Below are positions 5,914 through 7,194 of a DNA stretch of 7,194 nt, piece by piece. Numbering within the stretch: the stretch's first letter is position 1; each line of letters starts with the position of its first letter. A program made the position numbers and the translations under genes. The DNA lies in assembly GCA_023252115.1 (NCBI GenBank), contig JAHEXM010000083.1, positions 1 through 7,194 on the forward strand. Direction: 5' to 3'. This DNA comes from Micrococcales bacterium (GTDB taxonomy: Bacteria > Actinomycetota > Actinomycetes > S36-B12 > UBA10799). The notes under the pieces are model-generated. The model did not search any database. It worked only from the letters and a program-made list of their open reading frames with translations, and was not told where the DNA came from.

Positions 5914-6657
5914 CTATTGAGCTGACAATCCGGCTGCCAGAATGAAACCCAACACGGTGAACAGGCCAACTGCCCGACCGCCTTTGGCAAAAGCCTGGGG
6001 CATCATCGTGATTGCAAGCATGGCCAAGATGCTTCCCGCAGCGAAGGACTGAATCAGCGCGACGGTCTTCGGTGGTGAATCGCCAAGCACTACGTAGCCG
6101 ACTGCGGCCGCGACTACACAGAGGATGACTACGCCAATCCATATCGCCATGATTCGCGCCTTTGAATAGCCCGTTCGCGCCAACTCGACCGAGGCGGCCA
6201 TCCCCTCTGGAACGTTCGACAAGAAGACGGCAACGACTACTGCCACGCTGACCCCGCCACCGCCCAGCAAGGTGAGGCCGATCGCGACAGACTCCGGAAC
6301 ACCATCAAGCGTTGCACCCAAAGCGAGTTGCAATCCGGATCCTTCTTCTTCGATCGGCTCCTCGTCACCCGGCTCACCGGCCTTTGCTCGCTTTTTCTTG
6401 CTGTAATGCTCGAGTGCGAGGTCGCCGCCCCAGAACGCGAAAGCGCCAGCCAACAAACCGATGACAATCGGAAGGCCCGGCGCCTCGTGAAAAGCCTCGG
6501 CCACCAAGTCGAACGCGACCGCGCTGACTAACGTTCCCGCACCGAAGCCCATAATCAGCCCGAGTGTTCGCTTCGAAACTTTGAGCCAGAAGCCCAGCAG
6601 CGCCCCAACTATCAGAGCGCCTGAACCGATGAATGCCCAAAATGCTGCTGCCGCCAC
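5914..6657 (-). CDS. ZIP-family divalent metal transporter with atypical metal-site residues
   Basis: This 247-residue polytopic protein has about eight helices and a charged cytoplasmic loop (residues 84-106, lysine-rich then glutamate-rich) between helices 3 and 4, the ZIP topology. Helix 2 carries D50 and E54 (FDLVAEAF). The core helices carry LDGVPES (117-123) and SNVPEGM (147-153), the positions of the canonical HNxPEG and H(N/E)xPEG metal motifs. The proline-glutamate pairs (E122, E151) are kept, but both leading histidines are replaced, by D118 and S147. ZIP proteins bring Zn, Fe or Mn into the cytoplasm. The substitutions could change metal preference, or the protein may belong to a bacterial subgroup that always looks this way. 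The start is GTG with no Shine-Dalgarno and a TACCGT hexamer six bases upstream, suggesting a leaderless message. The upstream secreted-protein gene on the same strand ends 28 bp away. Confidence 0.88.
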   Translation of the reverse strand: MAAAAFWAFIGSGALIVGALLGFWLKVSKRTLGLIMGFGAGTLVSAVAFDLVAEAFHEAPGLPIVIGLLAGAFAFWGGDLALEHYSKKKRAKAGEPGDEEPIEEEGSGLQLALGATLDGVPESVAIGLTLLGGGGVSVAVVVAVFLSNVPEGMAASVELARTGYSKARIMAIWIGVVILCVVAAAVGYVVLGDSPPKTVALIQSFAAGSILAMLAITMMPQAFAKGGRAVGLFTVLGFILAAGLSAQ

Positions 6658-6663
6658 AACGGC

Positions 6664-6669
6664 ACGGTA
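6664..6669 (-). promoter_or_regulatory. Candidate -10 (TACCGT) for leaderless ZIP transporter mRNA
   Basis: On the minus strand TACCGT matches TANNNT and is followed by exactly six bases before the GTG start, so transcription would begin at the start codon. No ribosome binding site is present in GCCGTT. The -35 would fall inside the end of the upstream gene and is not recognisable. Confidence 0.35.
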
Positions 6670-6675
6670 TCGCGA

Positions 6676-6714
6676 ACAGATCTACTTACCGCCTTGCAAC
6701 GACCTCAGATCTGT
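6676..6714. repeat. 8-bp inverted repeat ACAGATCT ... AGATCTGT with 23-base spacer
   Basis: The arms are at 6676-6683 and 6707-6714 and flank the stop codon of the secreted-protein gene. Each arm contains the self-complementary AGATCT. The loop is long and no U-run follows, so this is a poor intrinsic terminator. Its position just upstream of the ZIP gene would also suit a regulator site. Confidence 0.3.
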
Positions 6715-7189
6715 CACTGCTCGTTGGGCATTCCGTTAGGACGGCTGCTGTGGCCCCTGAACAAACAACGATGTGGCTCGGTTGTCCCTTATTTGCGCCA
6801 ATTTCGATGGCAAGGTAACCGCACTTAACGCTGCGAGCAGTGAGTCCAAACCCGCTTCCCGCATTTGGCCCTTGATAGGTGATGCCCCCACCCCAACCCA
6901 AAACGCGGTATGTGTGTCGAGGCGCAGCCGCCCGGTAGTACAGCGAGATGCTCAACGGTGATCTCTTCGTCAGTTGATAAGTGCGGTGCCGAATTCCAGC
7001 CGACCGATAGTCGCCAGTCTTGACAGCTCGGCGCGGCTTTGCTGGGACTGAACACTTGACTGCTGACCTACTCGTCGCAGCGCCAATCGGCACTGCACCA
7101 TTCGTCGCATGCGCCGGACCTATTGCTACCCCGGAAATGGAAATACCAAGTACGGCCACTCCGACCGCGAATTTTCCCAGCGATTTCAT
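6686..7189 (-). CDS. Small secreted protein with four cysteines, function unknown
   Basis: This 167-residue protein has a clear Sec signal peptide: MKSLGK, a hydrophobic core (FAVGVAVLGISISGVAIG) and a likely cleavage at AHA-28|TN. The mature part, about 139 residues, has four cysteines (46, 123, 143 and 154), enough for two disulfides. It has a basic region (about 50-76) and a glycine/aromatic stretch (LGWGGGITYQGPNAGSGFG, 97-115), and looks beta-rich. I do not recognise a family. There is no lipobox, no LPXTG-type anchor and no C-terminal membrane helix, so it should be released or held non-covalently at the cell surface. The start is the first ATG at the right edge. Only five upstream bases are visible, so neither promoter nor ribosome binding site can be judged and an upstream in-frame start cannot be strictly excluded, although the signal peptide fits this one. 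Confidence 0.75.
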   Translation of the reverse strand: MKSLGKFAVGVAVLGISISGVAIGPAHATNGAVPIGAATSRSAVKCSVPAKPRRAVKTGDYRSAGIRHRTYQLTKRSPLSISLYYRAAAPRHTYRVLGWGGGITYQGPNAGSGFGLTARSVKCGYLAIEIGANKGQPSHIVVCSGATAAVLTECPTSSDRSEVVARR

Positions 7190-7194
7190 AGCAC

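Noticed and set aside
5765..6142. 125-codon minus-strand open frame spanning the GAP/ZIP convergent junction
   Set aside because: It lies out of frame with both real genes and crosses their stop codons. Its composition is arginine/serine-rich and unstructured.

Overview
The window looks like chromosomal DNA from an actinobacterium of moderate GC (mid-fifties by eye, lower than Streptomyces or Mycobacterium). The evidence is protein family content: a GAP/Sap-type glycolipid-addressing membrane protein, an AI-2E permease beside a TetR regulator, and a glycosyltransferase / methyltransferase / toroid protein / methyltransferase cassette whose sequences closely resemble actinobacterial proteins I recall. 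Several genes also appear to be leaderless, with a TANNNT hexamer six bases before the start codon, while others carry strong Shine-Dalgarno sequences. This mixture is common in Actinobacteria. There are no RNA genes, insertion sequences, CRISPR arrays or integration sites, and coding density is very high.

Layout. (1) 1-1220, minus strand: an AI-2E family permease followed after 8 bp by the first 39 codons of a TetR-type regulator that runs off the left edge. (2) 1221-1452: a 232-bp divergent intergenic region with a 15-bp near-perfect palindrome close to the permease start and an inverted 9-bp copy of its core nearer the rightward operon. (3) 1453-4590, plus strand: a tightly overlapping three-gene operon of GT4 glycosyltransferase, class I SAM methyltransferase, and an alpha/alpha-toroid protein of the kind usually labelled 'prenyltransferase'. 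(4) 4587-5225, minus strand: a second class I SAM methyltransferase (Methyltransf_24 type) converging on the operon, so that the two TAA stops share one TTAA. (5) 5226-5268: a 43-bp divergent spacer with a -10-like hexamer on each strand. (6) 5269-5904, plus strand: a six-helix GAP/SfLAP-family membrane protein. (7) 5914-6657, minus strand: a ZIP-family metal transporter with altered metal-site motifs. (8) 6686-7189, minus strand: a small secreted four-cysteine protein of unknown function.

How the genes may work together. The glycosyltransferase, two methyltransferases and toroid protein look like a cassette for making or modifying a methylated glycoconjugate. The GAP-family protein is divergent from the second methyltransferase and belongs to the family that addresses glycopeptidolipids and sulfolipids to the mycobacterial surface, so it could move the product. 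I know of no assigned product for this cassette, and it is the best candidate here for an undescribed system. The AI-2E/TetR pair, the ZIP transporter and the secreted protein are probably separate functions.
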